A DNA stretch of 64,000 bases from Candidatus Eiseniibacteriota bacterium (GTDB lineage Bacteria; Eisenbacteria; RBG-16-71-46; CAIMUX01): the NCBI GenBank assembly GCA_029569475.1, contig JAKQSZ010000026.1, positions 1 through 64,000 of the forward strand, read 5' to 3'. A program made the position numbers and the translations under genes. Positions 27,671 to 37,908 of this stretch are shown one piece after another (within the stretch, counting starts at the first letter, position 1; each line of letters begins with the position of its first letter). The notes below the pieces were generated by a model that was not told the origin of the DNA, did no database searches, and was given only the letters and a program-made list of their open reading frames with translations.

Positions 27671-28113
27671 GTGCCCCTCCACCAAGCCGGCGCCTCGGCC
27701 TGGGCCGCCTCCTGTTGGCCTGGGCTCCGGTTCTGGCGTTTCAACTTCTGGTGATCTATCTTTCCACCCGCCCGACCCTGCAGACCTCCCAGCTCCCATA
27801 CCTGGACAAGGTGGCCCACTTCTCCGAGTACGCCGTCTATGCCGGGCTGATCTACCGGGCCTTGCGCCTGAGCGGCGCCCGGCTGCCGCACGCGCCGATC
27901 CTGGCCATGCTGCTGGTCGTGGTACTGGCGGCGGGGGACGAGGTCTTGCAGTCGAAGGTGCCCAACCGCGACAGTAGTGTCCGCGACTGGGCAGCCGATG
28001 TGGCCGGCGGAGTGGCCGGCGTACTGGTCGCGCGGATTCTGGAGAGGCGATTCCCGCCGGGATGGCTCGCGCCGGGGCGGGAGCGGGGCGTTGGGAGGCT
28101 ACCAAGGACATGA
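27664..28113 (+). CDS. VanZ-like membrane protein
   Basis: 149 residues with about four membrane helices. The pattern LVIYLSTRPTLQ, YLDKVAHFSEYAVYAGLIYRAL, DEVLQSKVPNRDSSVRDWAADVAGG is the VanZ/YfiM-like signature (conserved His/Glu in the second helix region and the D-E-x-x-Q and RD-xx-D motifs). Start is GTG 27664, overlapping the EIIA stop; TTG 27667 is an alternative. Its ATGA overlap with the NYN gene suggests coupled translation. VanZ in enterococci lowers teicoplanin sensitivity; the wider family's function is poorly known. Confidence 0.8.
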   Translation: MLSAPPPSRRLGLGRLLLAWAPVLAFQLLVIYLSTRPTLQTSQLPYLDKVAHFSEYAVYAGLIYRALRLSGARLPHAPILAMLLVVVLAAGDEVLQSKVPNRDSSVRDWAADVAGGVAGVLVARILERRFPPGWLAPGRERGVGRLPRT

Positions 28114-28889
28114 CGAACCGAATGGACGAAGCCCGGATCGCGTTGTTCATCGACTTCGAGAACGTCGCCCTGGGCATCAAGGGGAAGAAGAGCAAGAGCT
28201 TCGATGTACACCGCATCCTGGAACGGTTGCTGGAGAAGGGCCGGATCATCGCCAAGCGTTCCTATGCCGACTGGACGCGCTATGCCGAGTACCGCGAGGC
28301 CCTCCACGAGGCGGCCATCGAGCTGATCGAGGTGCCGCGGCGCAGCCAGACGGGGAAGAACTCGGCCGACATCCGGTTGGTGGTGGACGCCCTGGATCTG
28401 TGCTACACCAAGGAGCACCTGGACACGTTCGTGGTCGTCTCCGGCGACAGCGATTTCTCCCCGCTCGTCTCCAAGCTGAAGGAGAACAACAAGCGGGTCA
28501 TTGGCATCGGCCTGCGCGAGGCGACGTCCAACCTGCTGGCCGACAATTGCGACGAGTTCATTTATTATGAGGATCTCATCACACCGGCGGCAGCCCCGCC
28601 GCGGAGCAATTCGCGCACCGGCGCCCGCCTGCCCGACAAGAAGCAGGATGCCTTCGACCTGCTCCTGGCGGCGATCGAGGCGCTGCTCCGCGAGAACAAG
28701 GAGATCCTCTACAGCTCCATGATCAAGGACACGATCAAGCGGAAGAAGCCGGCCTTCACCGAGAACGCCTACGGGTACCGCACCTTCAGCGAGCTCCTGG
28801 AGGATGCGGCCCGGGAAGGCCTCGTGCAGCTGACCCGCGACCCGCGATCCGGGGGAACCTATGTGGTGACGGAGGTTCGCTTCGCCTAG
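28110..28889 (+). CDS. NYN-domain (LabA/DUF88) protein with C-terminal OST-HTH/LOTUS domain
   Basis: 259 residues. Residues about 8-160 are a PIN-like NYN nuclease domain: ALFIDFENVALGIKG with the first acidic residue, ADIRLVVDALDL with the second, and VVVSGDSDFSPLV with the third. The C-terminal part (DAFDLLLAAIEALLRENK, TFSELLEDAAREGLVQL) is an OST-HTH/LOTUS-type winged helix that binds RNA. Predicted role is RNA processing or decay. The start ATG overlaps the VanZ stop (ATGA). Confidence 0.85.
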   Translation: MTNRMDEARIALFIDFENVALGIKGKKSKSFDVHRILERLLEKGRIIAKRSYADWTRYAEYREALHEAAIELIEVPRRSQTGKNSADIRLVVDALDLCYTKEHLDTFVVVSGDSDFSPLVSKLKENNKRVIGIGLREATSNLLADNCDEFIYYEDLITPAAAPPRSNSRTGARLPDKKQDAFDLLLAAIEALLRENKEILYSSMIKDTIKRKKPAFTENAYGYRTFSELLEDAAREGLVQLTRDPRSGGTYVVTEVRFA

Positions 28890-29031
28890 CCGGCTGGAAC
28901 GGACCCGGCGCCCGCCCATTCGGCAGCGGCGGGCCGGCCGCCACGAAGGGAAAAGCCTCGGCCTCGGGCGGCGGACGGCGTGGTAGATTTGGTCGGTGGA
29001 ACGAAAGGCTACGATCAGAGGAGATCCGCCA

Positions 29032-29307
29032 ATGAAACGCTGGATGCGCACCGGACTCGGCCTTGCCGCGCTCCTGCCCCTCCTGGGCTGCGCTCAAGGA
29101 CGTCCCTGCCAGATCATCCCGATGCAGCTCAAGCTCGCCAGCCACGAGCTGCAACAGGCCCGGAGCGATGTCGACTCCAAGCAGGCCGATGTCGACCGGA
29201 CGCAGGAGAACCTCGATCTCGCCCGCACGAGGCTACAACAGCTGCGGGACGAGCAGGCCGAGCTGGAACAGAGGATTGCCGGCCAGGTATCGGGAGGTGG
29301 GAAGTGA
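29032..29307 (+). CDS. Small coiled-coil lipoprotein
   Basis: 91 residues. A short signal peptide ends in a good lipobox (LPLLGC), and the rest is one continuous heptad-rich helix (ASHELQQARSDVDSKQADVD, ARTRLQQLRDEQAELEQRIA), in the manner of Lpp or of small envelope spacers. ATG 29032 is preceded by GAGGAG. The 3' end overlaps the following LysM lipoprotein gene (GTGA), so both are likely made together. A TAGATT -10-like box lies at 28984-28989 with no clear -35. Confidence 0.75.
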   Translation: MKRWMRTGLGLAALLPLLGCAQGRPCQIIPMQLKLASHELQQARSDVDSKQADVDRTQENLDLARTRLQQLRDEQAELEQRIAGQVSGGGK

Positions 29308-29867
29308 ACCGCGCGAACCACGGCACGGCCGGTCCGCAGGCACGGGTGGAACGGCCTCGGAACCTGCGGCGGCTGACGTTGCTGGCGGCGGCGGGGTGGA
29401 TCGCCGGCTGCGCTCCTCCTCCTCCGCCAGCCAAGGACTACACCAAGGGCGAGTACTACACGCCCGAGGAATCGGCGCGCCTTCCGGCCGCCGAGCGCGA
29501 CCGCTACTGCAATCACCTCCAGACGTCCCTGGCCTCGCGCAAGGCCGAAACCGAGGCCCTGCGGACGCGTCTGGACAGCCTGACCATCCGGGCCGATACC
29601 CTGCGGGCCCAGGCGGTGCTGGTCTCCACCCAGACGCGCGAGGTCAACGCGCTCCTGCGCGATCTGCGGCTGAAGGACAAGGCCAACAACTCCTACGTCG
29701 TGAAGTCCGGGGACAACCTCCGCAAGATCGCGGCGACCTTGTACGGCGAGCCACAGCGGTGGAAGGAAATCTACAACGCCAACAAGGCCTTGATCGGGGC
29801 GGAGAACGCCGAGCTCAAGCCGGGGACGCGCCTGACCGTGCCGCGCGCCGCGGCCGGCGGGAAGTAG
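29304..29867 (+). CDS. LysM-domain lipoprotein
   Basis: 187 residues from a GTG start that overlaps the previous stop; GGGAGGTGG lies just upstream. The signal peptide ends in a lipobox (AAGWIAGC), followed by a Pro-rich linker, a coiled-coil segment (residues about 65-120) and a C-terminal LysM motif (NNSYVVKSGDNLRKIAATLY and WKEIYNANKALI). LysM binds N-acetylglucosamine in peptidoglycan, so the protein probably links a membrane to the cell wall together with the neighbouring coiled-coil lipoprotein. Confidence 0.85.
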   Translation: MNRANHGTAGPQARVERPRNLRRLTLLAAAGWIAGCAPPPPPAKDYTKGEYYTPEESARLPAAERDRYCNHLQTSLASRKAETEALRTRLDSLTIRADTLRAQAVLVSTQTREVNALLRDLRLKDKANNSYVVKSGDNLRKIAATLYGEPQRWKEIYNANKALIGAENAELKPGTRLTVPRAAAGGK

Positions 29868-29874
29868 GGCGGGC

Positions 29875-30900
29875 TTGAAACCGCAGCCCGCCTCCGGAGC
29901 GGTTTCGGGCGTGCCGGATATCGTGGACCTGGAGGGCGTGGACGTCCTGCCTCTCTTTGGTCAGGCAGACGCGAACCTGCGGTCGGTGGAGCGGCGGCTC
30001 GGCGTATCCCTCTCCCTGCGGGGCCACTCGCTGCACATCTCCGGCCCGGAGGATCGCACTCCCGCCGCCGCGGCCGTCCTGCGCCTCCTGATCGAGCGGG
30101 TCCGCGCCGGCCGCGTGATCACCGAGGAGGATCTCGGTTTCGCCTTCTCCGCGGTGGAGGAGTCCGCCGCGGCGGGGCGGGATCCGGCGGTTCAGGCGCC
30201 GCCGGCTCTCCTCGACGATGGCGTCGTCTTCTTCGGCGACAAGAAGGTCGTCAAGGCCCGCACGGTGGGGCAGGCGGCCTATGTCGAGGCGATGCGGCAG
30301 AACGACATCGTCTTTGGAATCGGACCGGCGGGCACCGGCAAGACCTACCTGGCCGTAGCAGTGGCCATGCGGATGCTGCGAGAGAAGCAGGTCGAGCGCA
30401 TCGTGCTGGCGCGCCCCGCCGTGGAAGCGGGGGAGAGTCTCGGGTTTCTCCCCGGCGACCTGCAGGAGAAGGTCGATCCCTATCTCCGCCCGCTCTACGA
30501 TGCGCTCCAGGAGATGGTCCACTTCGAAAAGCTGCAGCGCTATCTCCAGATGGGGGTGGTCGAGGTGGCGCCGCTGGCCTACATGCGGGGTCGCACCCTC
30601 TCTCGCGCCTTCGTGATCCTCGACGAGGCGCAGAACACGACGCTGGCGCAGATGAAGATGTTCTTGACGCGTCTTGGCCCCGGATCCAAGGCCGCCGTCA
30701 CCGGCGACGTCACGCAGGTCGACCTGGAAGATCCCGAGAGCTCCGGCCTGATCAAGATCCAGGGGATCCTCCGGGACCTCGATGGCATCCGGTTCTGCTA
30801 CTTCACCGAACGTGACGTCGTCCGCCACCGGCTGGTCCGTGACATCATCAGCGCCTTCGACCGGGTCCGCCCCCCCGCGGAGGAGCAGCCCGGGCGCTGA
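29875..30900 (+). CDS. ybeZ: PhoH-like ATPase (YbeZ)
   Basis: 341 residues. The N-terminal RNA-binding-like region (LRSVERRLGVSLSLRGHSL) precedes the PhoH P-loop domain with Walker A GPAGTGKT (150-157), the family motifs VLARPAVEAGESLGFLPGDL and Walker B AFVILDEAQNTT. It works with the endonuclease YbeY, encoded two genes downstream, in 16S rRNA maturation and quality control. The frame starts with TTG at 29875, seven bases after the LysM stop; a GTG at 29911 would also give a complete domain, so the N-terminus is uncertain. Confidence 0.93.
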   Translation: MKPQPASGAVSGVPDIVDLEGVDVLPLFGQADANLRSVERRLGVSLSLRGHSLHISGPEDRTPAAAAVLRLLIERVRAGRVITEEDLGFAFSAVEESAAAGRDPAVQAPPALLDDGVVFFGDKKVVKARTVGQAAYVEAMRQNDIVFGIGPAGTGKTYLAVAVAMRMLREKQVERIVLARPAVEAGESLGFLPGDLQEKVDPYLRPLYDALQEMVHFEKLQRYLQMGVVEVAPLAYMRGRTLSRAFVILDEAQNTTLAQMKMFLTRLGPGSKAAVTGDVTQVDLEDPESSGLIKIQGILRDLDGIRFCYFTERDVVRHRLVRDIISAFDRVRPPAEEQPGR

Positions 30901-31031
30901 CCGCGCCCGCGGGGCGGATGGGGCGACGCAGCAGAGGGGCGAAGGCGAAGCTGCCCGGGAGGTTGATGACTCATGCAGGCCGCGAGGGAGCATCGACGAG
31001 CACCGCACCAGGGCGGTGAACGGCGACGGCC

Positions 31032-33254
31032 ATGAAAGGGCTGTTCCGCCAGGCGGTGCGGCCGGCGGCGCTGCTGGCCGGCCGCCTGCGAGGACTCTCC
31101 CTGCCGGCCCAGCGCTGGTTTGCCGCCGGGCTGATCCTGGCCGGCGGCGTCGCGCTCGTGCCCTGGCCGCGGAGCGGCGAACCCCGCTACCAGGTCGGCA
31201 TGGTGCAGCCCAAGACCATCATCGCCGAGTTCGATTTTCCCATCCTGAAGGACGAGGCCCAACTCGCGCGCGAGGTGGCCGACCGCGCCCGGTCGGTTCC
31301 GGCCGTCATGAGCCGCGCGGACACGGCCACGACGGCGGCCTATGCGCGGCTGGCCTCGCTGCGCCAGCAGGTCCGCTCGCTGCGGCCGGGCCGGCGCGGC
31401 GGCCAGGACGCGGGGCAGGTGACGCTGCCGTTCTCCCAGGAAACCATCATCGCGCTCCTGGTGGAGTCCGGGCATGAGGCCATCTTCGACGAGGCCACCG
31501 CTCTCCTGCAGGACGTGATGCGGCGTGGCTTCGTCTCGGCCGAGGTGGCGGCGCAGCTGGCGGACTATCGCGAGGTCCGCATCCACGACGCCCTGGGCGA
31601 CGTGACCCTGCCGGTAGAGCAACTCCTCAACGCCACGCGGGTGCGGGAGCTGGCGGCGGCCCGGGGCGCGGCGCGGGATGTTCCGCCCGCGGCCCTGGCC
31701 GAGATCGTCCTGGCCTGCGCCCGTGCCAACCTGGTCTTTGAGCCCGGAAGCACCGCGGAACTCCTGGAGCGGGTGCGGGAGGCGGTGGAGCCGGCCAGCG
31801 GATTCGTGCTCGAAGGGGAGAAGATCATCGGCGCCCACGAGAGAATCACCGCCGAACGGCTCCGCGTGCTCGAGTCCTACCAGCATTGGAGGGGAGAGCG
31901 CGGAGTGCGGGAGACCGTGTTCAGCGCGGTCCTGCCGGGGCTCGGCCGCATCCTCGTCCTGGTGCTCATCCTGGCGATCTTCATCGGGTACCTGCGCCTC
32001 AACCGCCCGGAGGTGCTCACCTCCCCCCAGGACCTCTGGCTCCTGACCGCCATCGAGCTGCTGATCCTCGTCGTCGGCGCCGTTTTCATCCGCGTTCTGC
32101 AGCTCCCGCCCGTGCTGGTCCCCGTCGCGGCGGTCTCCATCCTGGTCACCCTCCTCTTCGATCACCGCCTGGCCCTGGCGGCATCCGCGTTGCCGGTCAT
32201 CGTGATCGGGATGGTGGGCGACGGCGGATCGCAGTTCCTGGCCGTGGTCGGGGTCGGCGCGGTGACCACCGTGCTCCTGACCCACGCCCTGCGGCAGAGG
32301 GCCCAGTTCTGGCGCGTCATGGCGCTGGTGCCCCTGGTCCACCTCGCCATGCTGGGGGCGCTGGCCATGTCCGATCTGATCGGGCAGGCCGGGCTGTTGC
32401 GCGAGGCGATGGCGGTGGCGGCCAATCCGCTGCTGGCCGCGGCGCTGGCCCTGGTGGTTCTTCCCTATGCCGAGTCGATCTCCGGCCGCTCGACCGACAT
32501 CACGTTGCGCGAGTTCCAGGACCTGAACCGGCCGTTGCTGCGGCGCCTGATGCTGGCCGCGCCGGGCACCTACCACCACTCCATCCTGGTGGGATCGATG
32601 GCCGAGGCGGCCGCCTTGAGCGTCGGCGCCAACCCGATCCTCGCGCGCGTCATCGGCTACTATCACGACATCGGCAAGGTCGCCAAGCCGGAGTACTTCC
32701 AGGAGAACCTGGGCCTGGGGATGAAGAACCCGCACGACCGGCTGACGCCGTCGATGAGCCGGCTCATCCTGGAGTCGCACGTGCGCGAGGGGTTGGCGCT
32801 GGCGCGCGAGGAGAAGCTGCCGCGGGAGATCGTCCAGGGGATCCGCGAACACCACGGCGTCTCGCTGATGTTGACGGCCTGGCGGAAGGCGCGCCGGCAG
32901 GACGAATCGGCGCGGCGCGAGGACTACTGCTACCCCGGGCCGCGCCCGAGCTGTCCGGAGTCGGCCCTGGTGCTGCTGGCCGACCAGGTGGAAACGGCGG
33001 CGCGGAGCCTGGAGGTTCCGACGCCGAGCCGGATCAAGGGGCTGGTCCAGCGCGTGGTGCAGGAGAACCTCGAGGACGGCAACCTGGAAGAGTGCGGCCT
33101 GACCCTGCGCGACCTGGGTCGGGTCCGTGACGCCTACGTTCCGATGCTGGCGGCGGCCTTCCGCGGCCGCATCCAGGGGGAGAAGCCGTTCGAAGATGAG
33201 ACCCGTGGAGAGACCGGTTCCCGTCGACCTGCGTTGCCGCGGAATCCACGTTGA
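31032..33254 (+). CDS. pgpH: 7TM-HD cyclic-di-AMP phosphodiesterase, PgpH-like
   Basis: 740 residues. A membrane anchor (about residues 28-50) is followed by a large extracytoplasmic 7TMR-HDED domain, seven membrane helices (about 290-490) and a cytoplasmic HD domain with YHHSILVGSMAEAAA (His515/His516), the HD pair YYHDIGK (His545-Asp546) and downstream IREHHGVSL. PgpH of Listeria hydrolyses c-di-AMP. The order phoH-pgpH-ybeY is conserved in many bacteria and supports the call. It overlaps ybeY by 59 bases. Confidence 0.93.
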   Translation: MKGLFRQAVRPAALLAGRLRGLSLPAQRWFAAGLILAGGVALVPWPRSGEPRYQVGMVQPKTIIAEFDFPILKDEAQLAREVADRARSVPAVMSRADTATTAAYARLASLRQQVRSLRPGRRGGQDAGQVTLPFSQETIIALLVESGHEAIFDEATALLQDVMRRGFVSAEVAAQLADYREVRIHDALGDVTLPVEQLLNATRVRELAAARGAARDVPPAALAEIVLACARANLVFEPGSTAELLERVREAVEPASGFVLEGEKIIGAHERITAERLRVLESYQHWRGERGVRETVFSAVLPGLGRILVLVLILAIFIGYLRLNRPEVLTSPQDLWLLTAIELLILVVGAVFIRVLQLPPVLVPVAAVSILVTLLFDHRLALAASALPVIVIGMVGDGGSQFLAVVGVGAVTTVLLTHALRQRAQFWRVMALVPLVHLAMLGALAMSDLIGQAGLLREAMAVAANPLLAAALALVVLPYAESISGRSTDITLREFQDLNRPLLRRLMLAAPGTYHHSILVGSMAEAAALSVGANPILARVIGYYHDIGKVAKPEYFQENLGLGMKNPHDRLTPSMSRLILESHVREGLALAREEKLPREIVQGIREHHGVSLMLTAWRKARRQDESARREDYCYPGPRPSCPESALVLLADQVETAARSLEVPTPSRIKGLVQRVVQENLEDGNLEECGLTLRDLGRVRDAYVPMLAAAFRGRIQGEKPFEDETRGETGSRRPALPRNPR

Positions 33255-33711
33255 CCGCCGGGCGCTGCGCGCGCTCATACGCCACTGCCTCGACCAGGAG
33301 GGGCTGGCGGGCGGCCTCGGCTGCGGCCTGGTCCTGGCAGGGGACCGCCTGGTGCGCCGCCTCAACCGCGAGTGGCGCGGCCGGGATGCCGCCACCGACG
33401 TGCTCTCCTTCCCCATGGGAGAGACCGATCCACTGCCGGCAGGGCAATCCGAGCCGGACGCCCTCCTGGCCGGCGAGGTCGTGATCTCCCTGCGGCGCTG
33501 CCTCGAGCAGGCGCGCGAACGCGCCGCGCCCCCCGGAGAGGAACTGGCCCGCCTGGTCATTCATGGGGTGCTGCACGTGCTGGGCCACGATCACCAGTTC
33601 GCGCCCGAGCGGCGCCGCATGCGGGCGCGCGAGCGGAAGTACGCGGAGTGGATGCAAAGCCGGATCTCCTGGCAGCGGTTGCTGCGCACCGAGGATGCCG
33701 CCGGCCGATGA
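33196..33711 (+). CDS. ybeY: Endoribonuclease YbeY
   Basis: 171 residues. The zinc-binding motif HGVLHVLGHDH (His123, His127, His133) is intact, as is TDVLSFPMG upstream. YbeY is needed for 16S rRNA 3' processing and 70S quality control and partners with YbeZ and Era. Start at ATG 33196 inside the end of pgpH, so the two are co-translated; the 3' end overlaps recO (ATGA). Confidence 0.95.
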   Translation: MRPVERPVPVDLRCRGIHVDRRALRALIRHCLDQEGLAGGLGCGLVLAGDRLVRRLNREWRGRDAATDVLSFPMGETDPLPAGQSEPDALLAGEVVISLRRCLEQARERAAPPGEELARLVIHGVLHVLGHDHQFAPERRRMRARERKYAEWMQSRISWQRLLRTEDAAGR

Positions 33712-34799
33712 GCTCCATCATCGTCTCGTGCGAAGCCGTGGTGCTGCGCAACCTGCGCCACGGCGAGACCAGCCGCGTGGCGACGCTCTTCACGCGGGAA
33801 CTCGGCAAGGTCGGCGTCATCGCCAAGGGGGTGCGCGACGCGAAGAGCCCCTTCGGCGCCAGCCTGGAGATCCTCTCCCTCTCCAGCTTCGTCCTCTACC
33901 ACCGTGCGGGGCGGGACCTGCAGTTCCTGCGCAGCGGTTGCCTGGAGAGGGAATTCCGCGGGCTGCTGCGGCATCCCGCGCGCTACCTCTGGGCCTGCGC
34001 CTGCGCCGAGTTCCTCGATCGCGTGACGCTTCCGGGTGAAGCCGCCCCCGCCCTCTTCGATCTGCAAGTGCGGGCGCTCGAGGTCATGGAAAGCGCGCCG
34101 GAGATCTCCCTGCCGGAGCTCTTCCGCGCCTGGCAGCTGCGCGTGATCGCCCTGCTCGGCTATGCGCCCCGGCTGGAGCAGTGCCTGGAGTGCGGGCGGC
34201 CGGTTCCGGCCGGCGGGGCGGATCCCTCTCTATGGACCTTTGATCCCGCTGGGGCGGGCGCGCTCTGCCCCGTTTGCGCGGATGAGGCCGCCGCCGCGGG
34301 ACACCCGGGTGGCATATCGCTGCCGCCCCGGGCGCTGCGGCGGCTGCGCGCCATGGTGGGCGGCAACGGGCCGCGGAGCCGGGGAGAGGGGCTCGTCCGG
34401 GAGATCTCCTCGGAGGAAACGGGGGCGGCTCGGCCCGGGCCCGCGGCGGATCGGGCCGCGACGGCTGGACCCGCGGCGGACCGGCTCGCGGGGAATCGGG
34501 CCGCGCCACCGGTGGACGATCTCGCCGCCGTCCCCTCCGATGGAGCGTGGACTCCGGCGACGGCGCCATGGAATCCCGGGCCTTCGGCACCCGCCGGCGA
34601 TTCCTGGACTGCCTCACGGGCCTGGCGGTCGGCCCTGCATCGTCTGGTGGAGGAGTACTTGCGCTACCACCTCGACTCCTATCGCGGCCTGCGCGCGCTC
34701 GAGGTGGCCGCGCGGTGGAGGTCCGCGACGGTCCTGCCGGGTCTGTCGGGCGGTGCTATCCTCGAGCCGATGGAGCCGGATCCAGGAGGGAGGCCATGA
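33708..34799 (+). CDS. recO: DNA repair protein RecO with long disordered insertion
   Basis: 363 residues, against about 240 usual. The N-terminal OB fold (EAVVLRNLRHGETSRVATLF, GVRDAKSPFGASLEILSL) and a zinc finger (QCLECGRP and LCPVCADE) are clear, and the C-terminal helix HRLVEEYLRYHLDSYRGLRA closes the fold. Between them an Ala/Pro/Gly-rich segment of roughly 90 residues (about 225-315) is inserted, predicted disordered. RecO loads RecA on SSB-coated DNA with RecR. The start overlaps the ybeY stop and the 3' end overlaps the YkgJ-like gene (both ATGA). Confidence 0.9.
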   Translation: MSSIIVSCEAVVLRNLRHGETSRVATLFTRELGKVGVIAKGVRDAKSPFGASLEILSLSSFVLYHRAGRDLQFLRSGCLEREFRGLLRHPARYLWACACAEFLDRVTLPGEAAPALFDLQVRALEVMESAPEISLPELFRAWQLRVIALLGYAPRLEQCLECGRPVPAGGADPSLWTFDPAGAGALCPVCADEAAAAGHPGGISLPPRALRRLRAMVGGNGPRSRGEGLVREISSEETGAARPGPAADRAATAGPAADRLAGNRAAPPVDDLAAVPSDGAWTPATAPWNPGPSAPAGDSWTASRAWRSALHRLVEEYLRYHLDSYRGLRALEVAARWRSATVLPGLSGGAILEPMEPDPGGRP

Positions 34800-35374
34800 C
34801 GGGACCGACGCCGCGCCAGGCGGCGGCCCGCCGCTCGTTGCGGCACTTCTACCGGGAAGTGGACCGGGAAGTCCGGCGGGTGAGCGCTGCGTCCGGTCTT
34901 CGTCTGCGGTGCCGTCGCGGGTGCGCTTGCTGCTGCATCGACGGCGTGATGGTCCTGCCCGTGGAGGCGGAGGCCATACGGGAGAGCCGCGGGGGGATGC
35001 TCGGCTCGCAAGAGCCGGGCGCCGAGGGAGCGTGCGCGATGCTCAGCCCCGACGGAGCCTGCCGCATCTACGACGATCGGCCGTACGTCTGCCGGGCCCA
35101 GGGACTTCCCCTGCGATGGATCGAGGAGGTCGATGGCGAGCCGGGCTGGATGGAGAAGCGTGACATCTGCTCGCTCAACCATCCCGCCGGCACCCCGTTG
35201 GAACTGCTTCCCCCGGAAGCATGCTGGACGATCGGACCGTTTGAGGAAAGGCTGGCGCGCCTCCAGGCCGCCTGCGGTTCGCGGGACACCCGGCGGATCC
35301 CGTTGCGCGGCCTCTTCGGCAGAGCGGGCAGCCCGGGCAGGGAGGACCTTTTCGCGGGAGGAGGCCTGGAATGA
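34796..35374 (+). CDS. YkgJ-family cysteine-cluster protein
   Basis: 192 residues. The N-terminal RRGCACCCIDGVMVLPVEAE and CRIYDDRPYVCRAQGLPLRW, together with CSLNH, reproduce the CxxCC / C-x-I-Y-xx-RP-xx-CR pattern of the YkgJ (UPF0153) family, thought to bind zinc or an iron-sulfur cluster. GGAGGGAGG precedes the ATG, which overlaps the recO stop (ATGA); the 3' end overlaps the next gene in the same way. Function in the cell is unknown. Confidence 0.85.
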   Translation: MTGPTPRQAAARRSLRHFYREVDREVRRVSAASGLRLRCRRGCACCCIDGVMVLPVEAEAIRESRGGMLGSQEPGAEGACAMLSPDGACRIYDDRPYVCRAQGLPLRWIEEVDGEPGWMEKRDICSLNHPAGTPLELLPPEACWTIGPFEERLARLQAACGSRDTRRIPLRGLFGRAGSPGREDLFAGGGLE

Positions 35375-36006
35375 GGCGGGAGCGGATCGTTCGATCACTG
35401 CTGGTCTTCTTGTGGGGAGTGGCGGCGCTGCCCTACGCCGGCTGCGGTGGCGGCGGCGATTGGGGACCGCTGGAAGAGAAGCGTTTCGCCGTCGACGAGT
35501 CACAACTCGACCGGGCCGTGACCGACTCGACCCTGAGTCTGACCATGCGCTTCCCGGTCGGGTTCGAATCGCTCTCCGCGGCAGCGGTAGGCCGGATCCA
35601 GGAGCAGGCTCGCCAGGAGAGGCGGCCGGAGGACCCGTTCTCCTTCACGCCGGTCATCGTCTTCGCCTTGAACCCCGGAGCCCAGGCCGTGTGCAACGTG
35701 GCGCGCTTCGACAACGCGCCCTCCAAGGGGATGAACAAAGCCTGGGCCGACCGGCTCCTGCAGGCCATCAAGGAGCAGATCTCCACGCAGGCTCCGGACG
35801 CCCGCGTCTCCGAGGAGTGGTTCCTCCTGAAGGGACGGCCGGCTCTGGCCGTTCGGATCGACCTGCCGTCGGTGATGGCCTATCGGGTGGTCTGCCAGGG
35901 AACCTCGCCGGCGCCGGTGCGGATCGACTATGTCATCCCGCGCGTGCTGGAAGCGGAGATCTGGCCGGGAGTGGAGAGTTCGCTGGGCACTCTGCGCTTT
36001 TTCTAG
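35371..36006 (+). CDS. Lipoprotein of unknown function
   Basis: 211 residues. A signal peptide (LLVFLWGVAALP) ends in YAGCGGGGDW, a plausible lipobox and Gly-rich spacer. The mature domain (about 180 residues) contains SLTMRFPVGFESLSAAAVGR and LKGRPALAVRIDLPSVMAYR, an alternating beta/alpha pattern; it recalls small periplasmic PsbP- or DUF1795-like folds, but I cannot assign a family. It is the last gene of the phoH-recO run, coupled to the YkgJ-like gene (ATGA), and is followed by the pyr promoter region. Confidence 0.7.
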   Translation: MRRERIVRSLLVFLWGVAALPYAGCGGGGDWGPLEEKRFAVDESQLDRAVTDSTLSLTMRFPVGFESLSAAAVGRIQEQARQERRPEDPFSFTPVIVFALNPGAQAVCNVARFDNAPSKGMNKAWADRLLQAIKEQISTQAPDARVSEEWFLLKGRPALAVRIDLPSVMAYRVVCQGTSPAPVRIDYVIPRVLEAEIWPGVESSLGTLRFF

Positions 36007-36056
36007 TCTGTGGGGGGAACTGCGTAGAACCACGGTTTCCCTCGACACCTTTTTGC

Positions 36057-36084
36057 TGGACAGGGCACCGCCCGGTGCTACTCT
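36057..36084 (+). promoter_or_regulatory. Promoter of the pyrimidine operon
   Basis: TGGACA (36057-36062), 16-bp spacer, TACTCT (36079-36084) in the context GTGCTACTCT. It lies 51 bases after the preceding stop and about 290 bases before pyrR, leaving room for the attenuator leader. Confidence 0.6.
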
Positions 36085-36115
36085 GCGCCGGAACCCAGGG
36101 CATAAGGGCCTTTAA

Positions 36116-36135
36116 GTCGGTTCCGCGAAGCCGAC
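36116..36135 (+). promoter_or_regulatory. PyrR-binding hairpin (pyr attenuator)
   Basis: GTCGGTT (36116-36122) pairs with AGCCGAC (36129-36135) through one G-U wobble, closing the hexaloop CCGCGA. This fits CNGNGA, the loop consensus recognised by PyrR-UMP in Bacillus-type pyr leaders. It sits about 25 bases after the expected transcription start and upstream of an intrinsic terminator and of pyrR itself. Confidence 0.7.
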
Positions 36136-36172
36136 AAGGAAAGCGGCCACATGCGCAGACCAAGGATCATGA

Positions 36173-37878
<1,706 letters not shown>

Positions 37879-37908
37879 GCGCGGCGGCGGATGACAGGAG
37901 GCTCGCGG

